From positions 11,817,060 to 11,881,059 of the forward strand of contig CM057225.1 of NCBI GenBank assembly GCA_029891385.1: DNA of 64,000 nt, read 5' to 3'. The DNA is from Erythroxylum novogranatense (Eukaryota; Streptophyta; Magnoliopsida; Malpighiales; Erythroxylaceae). Both the position numbers and the translations under genes were made by a program. Position 1 is the stretch's first letter, and the number at the start of each line of letters is the position of its first letter. The notes under the pieces are model-generated. The model worked only from the letters and a program-made list of their open reading frames with translations, was not told the origin of the DNA and did not search any database. Positions 24,452 to 36,058 of this stretch are shown one piece after another.

Positions 24452-25093
24452 CAGGTTTAGCTATTACACATTTTGATGGATCACTAATCTTGTGTTCAAT
24501 GAACAAGAAGATTTTGCAACAAATTTATTTAATAAAAGATGAAAAAAGACTGATTCTTTATGTACTTCTAAAGTTTCATAGCAATAATCCTTTCAAATTA
24601 GTGTTGAAATTATTTAGATCAAGTTCTACTTTGGCAAATTTGATAAGGTAGTTGGCAGATATCAAGAACATAGTTGACTTGTGTTGATCAAGTTACAAAG
24701 AGGAACAAGTCAAAATATCCCTTTTTGTCATATTAGGAATGAAATTAATGAATAAAATTGAGTTTAATGAATTTATATTTAATAAAATTTTTAAACACAA
24801 ATAAAAATAATTAAATTTAATGAATTAAATTATATTTTCATCAAATTTAAACCCAAACTTGAGTTTTTAAAATAAAAATTTGAATTCAAGTATAGATATT
24901 AAAAAGACTCAAATTTGTGTTAGCACTAGTTTAAACATATATTTAAGAAAGTTTTACTGATTATTTAAATTTCTATTTTTAATGTAAATAAATGATATTT
25001 TATTTTATTTTAAGAGTATAAATGAATATTTTAATTCACAATTTTAAAATTAGTTTAATATTGGAACTTTTATTTTATATTACTTTATATTAA
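24452..25093 (+). other. Right arm of the DNA element before the coding segment: AT-rich, nothing recognised
   Basis: About 640 bases, very AT-rich from 24740 onward, with no open frame. It looks like intron or decayed sequence between the LTR insertion and the viroplasmin-like segment. An acceptor-like TTGGCAG occurs near 24651-24657. Confidence 0.4.
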
Positions 25094-25450
25094 ATATTAC
25101 TCTTTGTTGTATTCGTTGGACGTCAAGTAGGAATTTTCACAAATTGGGATGACGTGAAATTAGTAACTGAGGGCTTTTCAAATGCTAAATTCAAGAGATT
25201 TCGTACCTTGGTTAAAGTAGAAAGTGCTTATGCCATTGATCGAAATAGACGCAGTCGTCCAAACGAAGAAATTCTTCCTACCGCCAATGAACTCTCACCA
25301 ATACCGTATCAATTTTCACTGCCAACAACTGTAGACCCAAATGCAGTTGCAACTTTAAAGCAAAAAATGGCATGGAGTCAAGCATTTTTACTAATTGCTG
25401 TTGGAGTCATTTTGGGAATTATTATTAAGGATATTCTTAATAAATTTTAA
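25094..25450 (+). CDS. Viroplasmin-like (RNase H1 N-terminal) domain with C-terminal membrane anchor, partial
   Basis: The frame is open from just after a stop at 25091-25093 to TAA at 25448-25450, without an internal ATG near its start, so it is probably an exon or a 5'-truncated copy. The first 45 residues match the viroplasmin / RNase H1 N-terminal fold (VVFVGRQVGIFTNWDD, then GFSNAKFKRFRTL). In family members this fold binds RNA-DNA hybrids or double-stranded RNA. A basic linker (DRNRRSRPNEE) and Pro-rich spacer follow. The C-terminus has a hydrophobic helix (AFLLIAVGVILGIIIKDIL) that looks like a tail anchor. It is intact over 118 codons while everything around it is decayed. It lies inside the DNA element; capture of a host or viral gene is inference. 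Confidence 0.55.
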   Translation: MLLFVVFVGRQVGIFTNWDDVKLVTEGFSNAKFKRFRTLVKVESAYAIDRNRRSRPNEEILPTANELSPIPYQFSLPTTVDPNAVATLKQKMAWSQAFLLIAVGVILGIIIKDILNKF

Positions 25451-25599
25451 GGCCTCAATGTAATTAAATCCATGAATGCTTAGATGTTTAAATAAATTAT
25501 TATGTATTAGAATTTCTTGGTTGACAAAGTTATTTGAACCTATTATGTAATTAATTCTATGAATGTTTAAATGTTTTCTTAAATTATTTTGTCCTCAAT

Positions 25600-26375
<776 letters not shown>

Positions 26376-26671
26376 TATTAGAGTTACAAGTTAATAATAA
26401 CATAATTAAATATTATAAAATTAATATTGATACAATTATAAAATAATCAATGAATTGCATCTTTCAAATAACTTATACAACAGGGGTATTTCTGTCATTA
26501 ACACTGTTTTTTGTTCTACCCCCTACAACCAAAAACATTTCTATTCTCAGGATGAAGACAATTTTCTCTGTTCTGTCTACCGCAATCAAACAACTCACAG
26601 TCTCCAATTCTTGTTCTGTTCCTGCCCGTCCCGTCCTTGCATGTTAAAAACGCTAACCAAACGAACAATTA

Positions 26672-28796
26672 GATTCCTAACACTTTTATTTTTACGTCTC
26701 CATGAAAGGTTATAGCTTTTGGTGTTGATTTAAAAAAGATAGATTGACTCAAAGTAAGGGTATTGGTAGGAAGAGTGGAGATAGGATATTTTACTGAACA
26801 TACTTCAGTATTTTGAATATATTTAGATCTATAGGATTCTAAATGAGATTGTTTTTGTTCAAGATAAACTAGAGACATGGAGCTACAAATAGTGTGAAGA
26901 AGTTGAAATCTAATTTAGTCTCTAGGACTTTCAATTTCTGGATGGAAATTGCATATAGTGTACTATTTCAGTCTAACAACAGTCTGAAATGTTTGGGCCC
27001 TAACTTTTATATTTCTGAACCAAATGGATTGATTTTGGTGTTGTTGGAAACTTAAGACAAGGGAAAACACTTTTCTAGAAGAAAGAGTTATGTCATAATA
27101 TTCAAGGGTGCTTTTGACAAGACACTTAAGTATAAAAGACATAAAGCATTAAAGGAAGGGCAAGGTGGACTTTTACAAATCATTAAAGGTAAAATGGGAA
27201 GAAAGAAGTGTTGTTTCCTTCCTTAAGAAGGGGAAAAACGAAAATGGGAAAGGAAGAAGTGAAATAACAAAACCAAAGAGAGGAAGAAGAGAGGGTTCGG
27301 TGGTTGAGAGGAAAGAAGAGAGTTGAGCAAGGGTTCCATCTTTATTTTATGTGATCTTCAAAAGAGATTTTGGAGTTGTTCAAGAAAGGAAAAAGGAAGA
27401 GGAAGAGAAGAGCTTCCTGTTGAGCTCAAGATCTCTTCATTTGGTGAAGAATGAAGGTAAGATCATTTTAAATCTTTTGGATTTTTGGAAGGATTTTAGT
27501 TCATGGAGTTTAGAAAAGGCTTATGTTTAAGTATTCTAGAACCAATTTTAGTGATTGTGCTTTGAGGAATTTTCAATTGAAAACCCTATTGAGTAGGATT
27601 TTTGTTATTGTATAAAGGGATCAAAAGAGGCAAGAGAAACAAGAGGAGAGGTTTTTTGAGTAAGTCCATAATCAAGGAAATCAAGGTGGGTATATGTTTA
27701 TAATAAAGTAAATAAACCACTAATGTTTTCTTTAAATCAAAGAAGTTTAATGTTTCCAATTGCATAATAAGTGTTGCATTTATTGCTATATGTTTGTTAT
27801 ATGAATTGTGTCATGATTTATAAAAAGTTTTTTTGAAATGATTCTTTGAAATGATGCATGATTATGAAACCATACTTTTGGAAATAGTTTTAAAGGTATA
27901 ATAAGCATGTGAAAAGCAAATTTTCAAGAGATTGTGCCATTTTGGGCATCAAGCTTAAAACATTTTGAAATCTATGTGTTATGTGGGTTTGTGGTAGTCC
28001 CTCAAGAGCTGTTACGTGCACGTTGACCTAAGTATAAGCTTCTCCCGCCTGCCTGATAGTGGCATGAAGCTCCCTCAAAGACTCCCTCAAGAATTCACGA
28101 CTACACAGGACCATTACATTGGAAATGTGTAGTGTGTCATGTTTTGGACTTACCCAAACCATTTGATATGCTTATGTGCTCATGACAAGAGTGATGCATA
28201 CATAGTTTGTATAACCCAAACCATTATGAGGTGCTTATGCGCTCATGTTATGTTAACAAGTTTGATGCATTCATGTTTTGCAACTTGTGAATTTTGGCTA
28301 AAAGCCTAAAAAACACATGTTTTAAGAACCATATGAAAATTTTCTATGACTAGTGAAGGTTTTCAATAGTCTTTGCTTATTTTTCCATTATAAATTGTTA
28401 CACACGAGCTTTCAAGCTCACCCCCTTTCTGTCCCCTCTTCAAGTGGTAGTTAAGAGATCAAGTGCTCAAGAACCTAAGGGAGCTTCTGCAAATTTTTTA
28501 TTTGTATTTTGTAATAAGCCAATGGTGTGGTTTTTGGTATGTAAATAAAGTTTTTCAAACTTTGTTGTTTTATAAATGAAATGATAGATTGAAGTAGTTC
28601 GGTTATGTATGTTTATATTGACTTCCTCATTATATGGTTGAGTTAGAGTAAAAAGTTTGTTTAGATGTTCGATCGTCATAGGGCACGCCACCCTTATGGG
28701 ATGATGCCTAATAAGGGTTCATGAAAATAACCCTATGGGTTTACGCTCACACTTTATGATTTCGCAAGAGTTGGGTTTCGGCAACGGTGCCCAACA
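26672..28796 (+). repeat. Right part of the outermost LTR: promoter-like and terminal modules, no gene
   Basis: Starts with GATTCCTAACAC, the continuation of the site split by the DNA element. It then carries a block matching 9795-9975, a TATAAAAG at 27131-27138, a GA-rich leader (27225-27420), donor-like AAGGTAAGA (27457-27461), and the CTTCTCCC..CTGCC segment near 28038. The acceptor-like module (28401-28444) and LTR terminus follow. Confidence 0.7.
28401..28444 (+). promoter_or_regulatory. Splice-acceptor-like module of the outermost LTR
   Basis: Reads CACACGAGCTTTCAAGCTCA, a C/T-rich tract and CTTCAAG/TGG. Compared with its relative at 22371-22414 the final CAG/G has become CAAG/T, so the site is probably damaged here. 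The predicted intron from 27457 would be 987 bases. Confidence 0.45.
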
Positions 28797-28801
28797 TCAG
28801 A

Positions 28802-29047
28802 TATCAATATAAAAATCTTTAAAAAAAAATACTTGATAATCACAAATTTTACTTAGGACAAGTCATCCTTTCGATGTACAATAAACAAGTAATAGAGGAA
28901 CATATTTATCTTGACTCACCCATGCGATCGCTTTCTAAAGATAGGAACTTCATACCACGCACTTCCAGAGAGAAAAAAAGAAAACCTCCATAAATGAAGG
29001 CTAAAAATTTCCAGGAGAGAAATGAGATGGTTAAGAGATGGAGATCA
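28802..29047. other. Interval between the outermost LTR and the first copia element, nothing recognised
   Basis: About 250 bases without a gene. With 37917-38880 it formed one continuous stretch before the copia insertion. It contains an A-run and some purine-rich sequence but no recognisable domain. Confidence 0.4.
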
Positions 29048-29052
29048 CAGTG

Positions 29053-30925
29053 TGTAGGAAAATCCCGGTGTGAGCATCACATGCCCACGGTGCGGAAAAC
29101 AAAAATTTTTGTTCCGGGACCTTCCCGAAAGCCAGGATCCATGTGTCTATACAACAAACTCAAACCATAATGGCCAAAGGAGACCGTCTCTAACGGTATC
29201 CACGCAGAGATCAGAGAAGCTAACCGGGACAAACCTTTTGACCCGGGAATAGCTAGAACAAATTAAAGAGTGCTAGCTCTTACCTTTGTCCTTAGAGAGC
29301 TTGGAAATCACAATGAAGAAGATGAATAAGCTTGAAGAGGGGAGGAAGATCGTTGGTGAGAAGAGAGGAAAACTTGTTTTTCCTTCAACCTATCTTCCTC
29401 CCTTTTAAAAGCCACGAAGATTGTTGATCAAGAAGAGGAAAAACCATTTTTCCTTTCAAAACTCTTCTTCTTTTTCATAACCAACGATGATCTCACTTCA
29501 TCTTTCATGATTTTGTCTTTTAGCCATTTAATTCATTAATGACTAAGCATGAAAGGAGAAGGTTCTCCTCCTTTCCACGTACATATATATATATATATTA
29601 ATTATTTAATTAATTAATTAATTAATTATATATATATAAATAAATGTCAAGTGGTCCAACACACTGGGTTGGTCCCTACCGCCTCTGGGTCTCGGTATGG
29701 GAAAAATCCCCGGAAACATTTTTCAGCAATATCGATGTCGCGATCTCATCGGGACATATCTCGATCTCATCGGGACATATCTCGATCTCATCGGGATCCA
29801 TTTAATCCTTTTACTCTCCATATATTGGAAGTCTGTCCAAAACTATTTTACGAATTCTCTGAGACACTCTTATGCGTGTGACCCATTAGGTTCCCGGTTA
29901 TGTTGGCCACTTAGATCAACACTTAATCTGAGCAAGTCATGAGAGGTATCTAGCAACACATCATGACCCCCAATTGACCGGAAAGTAATTGGTTTGACGA
30001 ATGAACATGTATTCGTCATGAACCATATCACGAACCTTTCCATAGACAATTACTGTGCAATTCGTCCTTTCACCATGCTATACCCCACTTGGTTATGAGT
30101 ATGGGCAATGTGTCAACTCTTACTAGACTGACTAGGTCAAATCTAGTCCAAGTGATTTCTGTTCTTGTCCTGGGACTCATTACTTAATATGTCAATGAAG
30201 ACATTCTTCATGACATATATGCTCCGACCAGAGACTTCCAAGTAATGACCCTGACAAGAGGCCATGGGTATCATCTTTTGCTATCACAGAAGTGGTGAAT
30301 CCTCTATTGGCTACTCAATTACCTTCGAATACCTCAAGCTGTACCCAATCACCACCCTATGAGCGACCTTTGTAAGGGAACAAGGAATGGAGTCAAAGCA
30401 CAGAATCAGTATCCAAGATATCCTTGAGCACCTCAAGTCTAAGGATACTTGCACTATTGCTATGATGAGATTATCACTGACATTAGAATAGGACATCCAA
30501 GTGATGATCTCATAGCAGGTCATCCAATGGACTTACTACCTCTAGTAAGCATCCACATCTCAACCCTAAATATCTCATATTTATAGCTTCTGAGATCTAC
30601 TGCTTGATCAAATCAAGGAGCTTGAGATGTACTAGTCTCTCCGGATTATCGATGTCCAGTCTCAGTAATCCTATGACTAGGGATAATTTAGATACTGACA
30701 TAATTGCACATGATAGGAATCTTAGTAGTATGATCACATCACAATTTCCTTCATGCTATGTCATATATCATGGACTTCATTAATTTGCTTATAGATCAAT
30801 ATCCATTCATAAATAATGAACAGCAAGTTAATGAAATATGCCTTTCTTTATTTATTTATAAAGACTGTACACAAATTTGTATAAAATACGCTAAAGGCGA
30901 TTGCCTTCAGGGCACTACTCTGACA
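29053..30925 (-). repeat. 3' LTR of copia 1
   Basis: 1873 bases, TG to CA, with a TA/TTAA microsatellite at 29580-29645 and a triple ATCTCATCGGGACATATCTC repeat near 29740-29795. That repeat is shorter in the other LTR, so it expanded after insertion or by conversion. Confidence 0.92.
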
Positions 30926-30939
30926 ATCTCCCACTTAAC

Positions 30940-31660
30940 CTAAAGCCAATTGCCTTGATATCTACTACCATAGGCGAGTACATGAGAATCAAAACTCTTT
31001 TTTGATAATGGCTTTGTCAACGGATCAGCAATATTACGCTTCGGTGCGAATTCTCTCGATCTGGACATCACCTCGTCCCTATGATCTCCCCGATCGATGA
31101 TATCTGCGAGTAATGTGTTTGGATCGTTGATGAGACCTTGATTCTTTCGCTGCGAATAGCCCATTATTGTCACAAGACAACCGCTTGGGCCCATCATCGC
31201 TAGGAACCACACCAAGTTCGATAATGAACTTCTTGATCCAAATCGCCTTTCTTTATTCGAGCGGCAATGTACTTCTGCCTCGGCCGTTGAATCGGCGATC
31301 GTCTCTTTTTGGAACTCTTCCAACTAATCGCCCGCCATTCAAGTGTGAATCGTAACCTGATTGGGATTTAGAATCATCCTTATCAGTTGAAAATCGCATC
31401 AGATACCTCTCACCGAGATCTCCATCCCCATATATCAAGAAACATCCTTAGTCCTTCGCAAGTATTGAAGACATTCTTGATACCACCCAAAGACTCTCAC
31501 CAGATCCGATTGGTATCCGCTCGTAACACTTAGAGTATATGATACATCGGGTCTCGTACATAGCATAGCGTACATGATAGATCCTACCGCAGATGCATAC
31601 GGGATCATACTCATGCGCATCCACTCATCTTGTGTCTTAGGAAACATAGATTTTGAGAGT
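30940..31660 (-). pseudogene. Copia 1 RNase H and polyprotein end
   Basis: Three open pieces in different frames together read a copia RNase H region. 31435-31647 has PYASAVGSIMYAMLCTRPDVSY, 31253-31438 has the SQSGY block, and 30940-31323 has STAEAEV and the terminal ADPLTKPLSKKSFDSHV. RNase H removes the RNA template during cDNA synthesis. Frameshifts of one or two bases separate the pieces; some may be sequencing errors. Confidence 0.85.
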
Positions 31661-32281
31661 GTTATCCCATGAGTGATGGGAAGGTACCCTCTCTTGGATT
31701 GCTTGTTTCAATCCATAGATGGATTTCTGAAGCTTGCATACCATTTCTCCATCATAAGAGGTGAAGCCCTCAGGTTGTGTCATATACGCATCCTCAGCTA
31801 GATTTCCATTTAGGAAAGCTGTCTTCACATCCATTTGGCATATCTCATAATCATAATGAGTGGCAATGGCTAGGAGTATTCTAATAGATTTAAGCATTGC
31901 TGCTGGGCTGAAGGTCTCGTCGTAGTCAACTCCTTGTCTTTGATGAAAGCCTTTAGCCACAAGCCTTGCTTTATAGGTAATTACATTACCATCCATGTCG
32001 GTTTTCTTTTTGAAAACCCATTTGCACCCTATGGGTTTGATTCCTTCGGGTGCCTCAACTAAAGTCCATACTTGTTTTTCATACATGGAATCCATTTCAG
32101 CCTGCATGGCATGAAGCCATTTCTCAGACTCTGAACTCTTCAGAACCTCTTCATAGGTGGTAGGCTCATCATCTTCTATGAGCAATACGTCATCCTGCTC
32201 ATTCACGAAATCCATATCTCTCGAGAACAGGCGTATCCTACATGACCTCTGAACTTCGTGTGTTGTAGAAGGTTGAATCAC
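31637..32281 (-). pseudogene. Copia 1 reverse transcriptase, catalytic YVDD region deleted
   Basis: Open piece with the copia start region (EKWLHAMQAEMDSM, WVFKKKTDMDG), the KARLVAKGFHQRQGVDYDETFSP block and MDVKTAFLNGNL, ending near SIYGLKQA. Directly after KQA the sequence jumps to a segment that belongs well downstream. The stretch holding the catalytic YVDD box, about 110 residues by comparison with copia copy 2, is missing. Without this box no DNA synthesis is possible, so this copy depends on another element. Confidence 0.9.
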
Positions 32282-33230
32282 ACTTTATCTCGTATGAGTC
32301 ACAGCTTGAGTTCAGCGGTTGATTCAGGTATGCATTGAGCATCTGAACTTCTTCAAGCTCAATGTTGCTCCCACTGTCTTCTTGTAAAAGAAACTCTTTC
32401 TTTAAAAAGACAGCATGCTTCGAAACAAACACCTTTTGTTCCTCAACAAGGTAGAATTGATATCCTATTGTTTCTTTAGGATATCCTACGAACAAACACT
32501 TGTTAGACTTTGCATCAAGTTTATCTGACTGTGTCCGCTTCACATAAGCAGGACAACCCCAAACTTTCAAATGAGTAAGATAGGGTCTTTTGTTAGTCCA
32601 CATCTCATATGGAGTAACATCAATCGCTTTGATGGAACTCGCTTAACAAGTAAACAATTGTCTCAATTGCATACCCCAAAAGGATTTCTGTAACTTTGCA
32701 AAGCCCATCATTGATCGTACCATGTCTAACAAGGTTCGATTTCTCCTTTCGCCACACCATTATGTTGTGGTGTGTAAGGAGGAGTCCATTGAGATAAAAT
32801 CCCATTATCTACGAGATAATCCAAAACTCTTGGTCTAAGTATTCCCCACCACGATCGATCGTAATGTCTTGATACTTTTCCCAAGTTGGTTTTCTACTTC
32901 ATTTCGAATTGTTTGAACTTTTCAAATGCTTGATTTGTATCTCATCGACATCTGGTACCCATATCGAGAATAATCATCGATAAAGGTAATGAAGTAAAGA
33001 CAACCACTTACGCATGGATGGACATCGGACCACATACATCCAATGTATTAGGTCTAATACTCCGATCGCTCGTTCACCCTTTCCTTAAAGGGTAATTTAG
33101 TCATCTTGCCTAATAAACAAGATTCGTATGTGTCATATGATTCATAATCAAATGACCCTAAACTACCACTCTCATGGAGCTTAGCTATGTCGTCTTTCAT
33201 TTATATGGCCAAGCGATAATGTCATAAGTA
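32238..33230 (-). pseudogene. Copia 1 integrase
   Basis: 32238-32603 carries the integrase C-terminal region typical of copia (HLKVWGCPAYVKR, KCLFVGYPKETIGYQFY). The catalytic core and HHCC zinc region run toward 33230, broken by small deletions. Remnants of the SYDTYESC zinc block and the following SFKGKGE-like linker are readable around 33090-33170 when compared with copy 2. The enzyme inserts cDNA into the genome; no complete frame remains. Confidence 0.82.
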
Positions 33231-33399
33231 AGTTGATTTTAAATTATCTCGTTTATGTCTTTTCGTGTCATTGACATTCATAATTGGATGTGACATATCT
33301 AATATGTAAATTCCATTGCATAATGTACCAAGATACCATAAAGCATTCCATTCAAACTAATAGAACAACCATTGTTACTAAAAGTCAAATGGAAACCAT

Positions 33400-33660
33400 T
33401 TATTTAAACAAAAATGATAATATGTTCTTTGTTAATACAGTACAAAATAACATTCATCCAATTTAATTACAAGCCCAAATGGGGAGTGACAAAAGTAAGT
33501 GCTACGGCTAATCAAAGAACTCTTGCTCCATTTCCCACACGCAGTCTAGTTCTCCTTCATGAGTCGCTCATCGTCCCTTAGGCCTCAGATATCATTGCAT
33601 ATGTGTGAGCCACAACCGTATCTAATACCCATATGTTATGGTCGAAACAGATAACCTCAA
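33400..33660 (-). pseudogene. Copia 1 protease remnant
   Basis: On the minus strand, directly after gag, a VLDT-like aspartic protease active-site word is followed by THTYAMISE and a LRVGNGARV block, all in broken frames. The active-site LDTG appears as LDTV. The protease would cut the polyprotein. Confidence 0.65.
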
Positions 33661-34026
33661 TGACAAACATACCGAAGAAGTCGAGGCATCTGATGCCTTC
33701 TTCTGCTTCAATTCTTCCAGATAGACTTTACAGTTTCGCTTCCGGTGGCCAGTCTTGCCACAATGGAAGCAACAAGTTCCTTTTGGTGCAGTCTCTTTGG
33801 TTTTCTTTTTGGCTGCACTTCCTTTGAGATGCTTACGATAAACTTTCTGATCCTCATCAGAAGCATCAGCAGCAGGTGGATCAGGAAGTGAAACATCTAG
33901 GACATATCTCAGTTCCTCAGACTTGAGAACAATTCTCAGATTTCTCAGCCAATCTAGAAAGTTAGGTCCAGTTAATTTGTAGGAGTCCATAAGCAAGCGC
34001 AAGTTCATACTAGAGGTCATTTTCAA
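33622..34026 (-). pseudogene. Copia 1 gag with zinc knuckle, internally deleted but in frame
   Basis: A 134-codon frame with a normal gag N-terminus (LTGPNFLDWLRNLRIVL, then YVLDVSLPDPPA). It jumps after YRKHLK straight to a Lys-rich linker, the CCHC knuckle (CFHCGKTGHRKRNC) and VYLEELKQKKASD. Copy 2 at 46086-46334 keeps sequence that is absent here. The deletion is in frame, so a mini-gag with an N-terminal piece fused to the RNA-binding knuckle could in principle be made. Gag normally packages element RNA. Confidence 0.85.
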
Positions 34027-36045
34027 TAACTTAAAGGGAAAAGAGAGAAAGAATGTTAGAGTAGAATTACATGCATGATTATAAGGACTTGAATGACATG
34101 CATATGGCTCCCACTAGTTTCAAAGAATCCATAACCCTCAGTACGAATCCAAGAAACATTATGACAAAATTTCCTAGTGGGTCGATATCCGACATTACTA
34201 AAATGACCTTGGGTTTACCCAACAAGCCACCTTAGATCTATCGGCAAGTATCGGTCATACCATTTGCTTCATAGATGCAACTATCGACTAGTGCTATCAA
34301 CTCGTGATGTATGAACACACATTGGGTTATCAATTCTTGATGCGCATACATCTGATGTACACTACCCAATTTCGCCTCTGTCCATATTGACCTTGAGTTT
34401 ACTCAACAAATCAACGCTTCTAGTGAAAACCGATCCATTAATCCAAAAATCTTATTTTCATGGTTCGAACATATCCGTATAGAGTGAGCTTGGGTTTACC
34501 CAACAACCCAACTCTATAAGAACTCTGGTTCTCCCCATATTAATGGAAGGCGTTAGTTTTCATATGATGTGTGAGGGTTTTCAGGTCTCATCTTCTTCTC
34601 CAAGCCGTAGGATTATAGTCACCATGACTATATGGAATGATTTAGGGCAATTCATCAATCACATTGAATCTATACCTAAAATCATCCATCATCCCACCTT
34701 TGCATGTTGTAAGTCGACTTGTGTATGTATAAGTCAACTTATACCTTTGTGTAAGTCGACTTATGCATGTATAAGTCGACTTATGCTAGTGTGTAAGTCG
34801 ACTTATGTATGTGCAAGTCGACTTATGCAGCTGTGCACGAACAAGTCGACTTGACTTGTACCATTGTGCAAATCGACTTATGCGTCTACAGTGCACGGAC
34901 AAGTCGACTTGTATCTTTATTAGTCGACTTATCCATGTGGAATTGCTATCTAATCGGCTAATTTCTCAATCTGTGCAGTTCCAATTCACAATACCAAGTG
35001 TAATATCCTTTATTATGATGTACCAATGAAACACTTTCATTATTCCATGCTTACCATATATAGTCAAACTATACATGAAAAACTTGAAATTGATGAATAC
35101 ACTCTTATTCATTCAGATCTCCAAATAATTTAAGAATATCAAACTATCACCCTAAGTATCTCTAGGTAGTCTAAACTTTATCAAGATTACTTCGGCACTG
35201 GTCACAAAATTTGTGACGGCCAAAATAATCAAGACAACGAAATACACTAACGAGACGCTAATGTGACACATTTGACTTCCAAAAAATATTTGGAAACCCA
35301 ATTTCAAGAAATTCAATTTGGAAAGCATACAAAATCAATATAACACATTTTTAATCACATTAAAAATGATCCAAGGCATTGGAATTGAGAAATACACAAT
35401 TTTTCATTCCAAACAAAACAGCTCCAGCAACTTTCTCAAAACTGCCAAGCTCTGTGTTTTGCTTGAAAAACTCACTGAAACAATTTCAATAAATTATGAG
35501 AAAATTACAGAGGTTACAAAATGTTCACAAAATATTCCATGAATATTTTCAGGATTTATTTCCAACAAAAACTCAACCAACCTCAGCAACAAAGCCAATG
35601 TAGAATCTGTGTTCCTCAACACAGTTATTCCCAGTAGAACACAATAAATTCTCAAATAAATAGTAAATCACCTAGAAAATATTTTTCCATTCTCATAGAC
35701 ATTCATAAACATCTTAGAGACATGTTGGTGAAAGAAAATCCAAAAAAAAAGTTTTCTAAAATTTATTCTCGAATTTATAAGCATGTCTGTTCATTGAATG
35801 TGCACAAAGACAACAACCAGAACATTGGGGAATAAATTAGCAAAACCATATCAAAACAGATTGATAAATTCCAAGCTTCCACAGACATATGCAACAACAT
35901 CTTTTGAACATATCTGGGCAAGAAATTTTCGAAAACTATATTTCTATACTGAATTCGAAATTCACACAATCAACATGCATCATCGTCACAAGCAATAGGA
36001 AACTCCGACCTAGTCATGGTTTCTTCGTTATATACGACACAAGTG
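34027..36045 (-). other. Copia 1 leader between primer site and gag, with GTCGAC array
   Basis: A 2 kb untranslated leader without coding signals. It contains the palindrome array at 34711-34930 and several GTTTACCCAACAA-containing short repeats around 34200-34510. Such long leaders carry packaging and translation signals in retroelements; none can be pinned down here. Confidence 0.7.
34711..34930. repeat. AAGTCGACTT palindrome array, copia 1 leader
   Basis: About ten copies of the 10-base palindrome AAGTCGACTT, some with one mismatch (AAGTCAACTT, AAATCGACTT), at variable spacing of about 15-30 bases. Most are followed by ATG or GTG-rich spacer. Copy 2 has an array at the same leader position (47164-47396) and an extra one in its LTRs. 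Confidence 0.9.
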
Positions 36046-36057
36046 GCTCTGATACCA
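36046..36057 (-). promoter_or_regulatory. Primer binding site of copia 1 (tRNA-iMet)
   Basis: Minus strand TGGTATCAGAGC next to the 5' LTR. The word continues CACTTGTG into the leader. Confidence 0.9.
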
Positions 36058-36058
36058 C

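Noticed and set aside
31637..32281. Possibility that copia 1 is autonomous because of its long reverse-transcriptase frame
   Set aside because: The catalytic YVDD segment is missing and gag has lost its middle.
36046..36057. Possible tRNA genes suggested by TGGTATCAGAGC-like words
   Set aside because: These are 12-base primer sites beside LTRs. No cloverleaf can be formed from the surrounding sequence.
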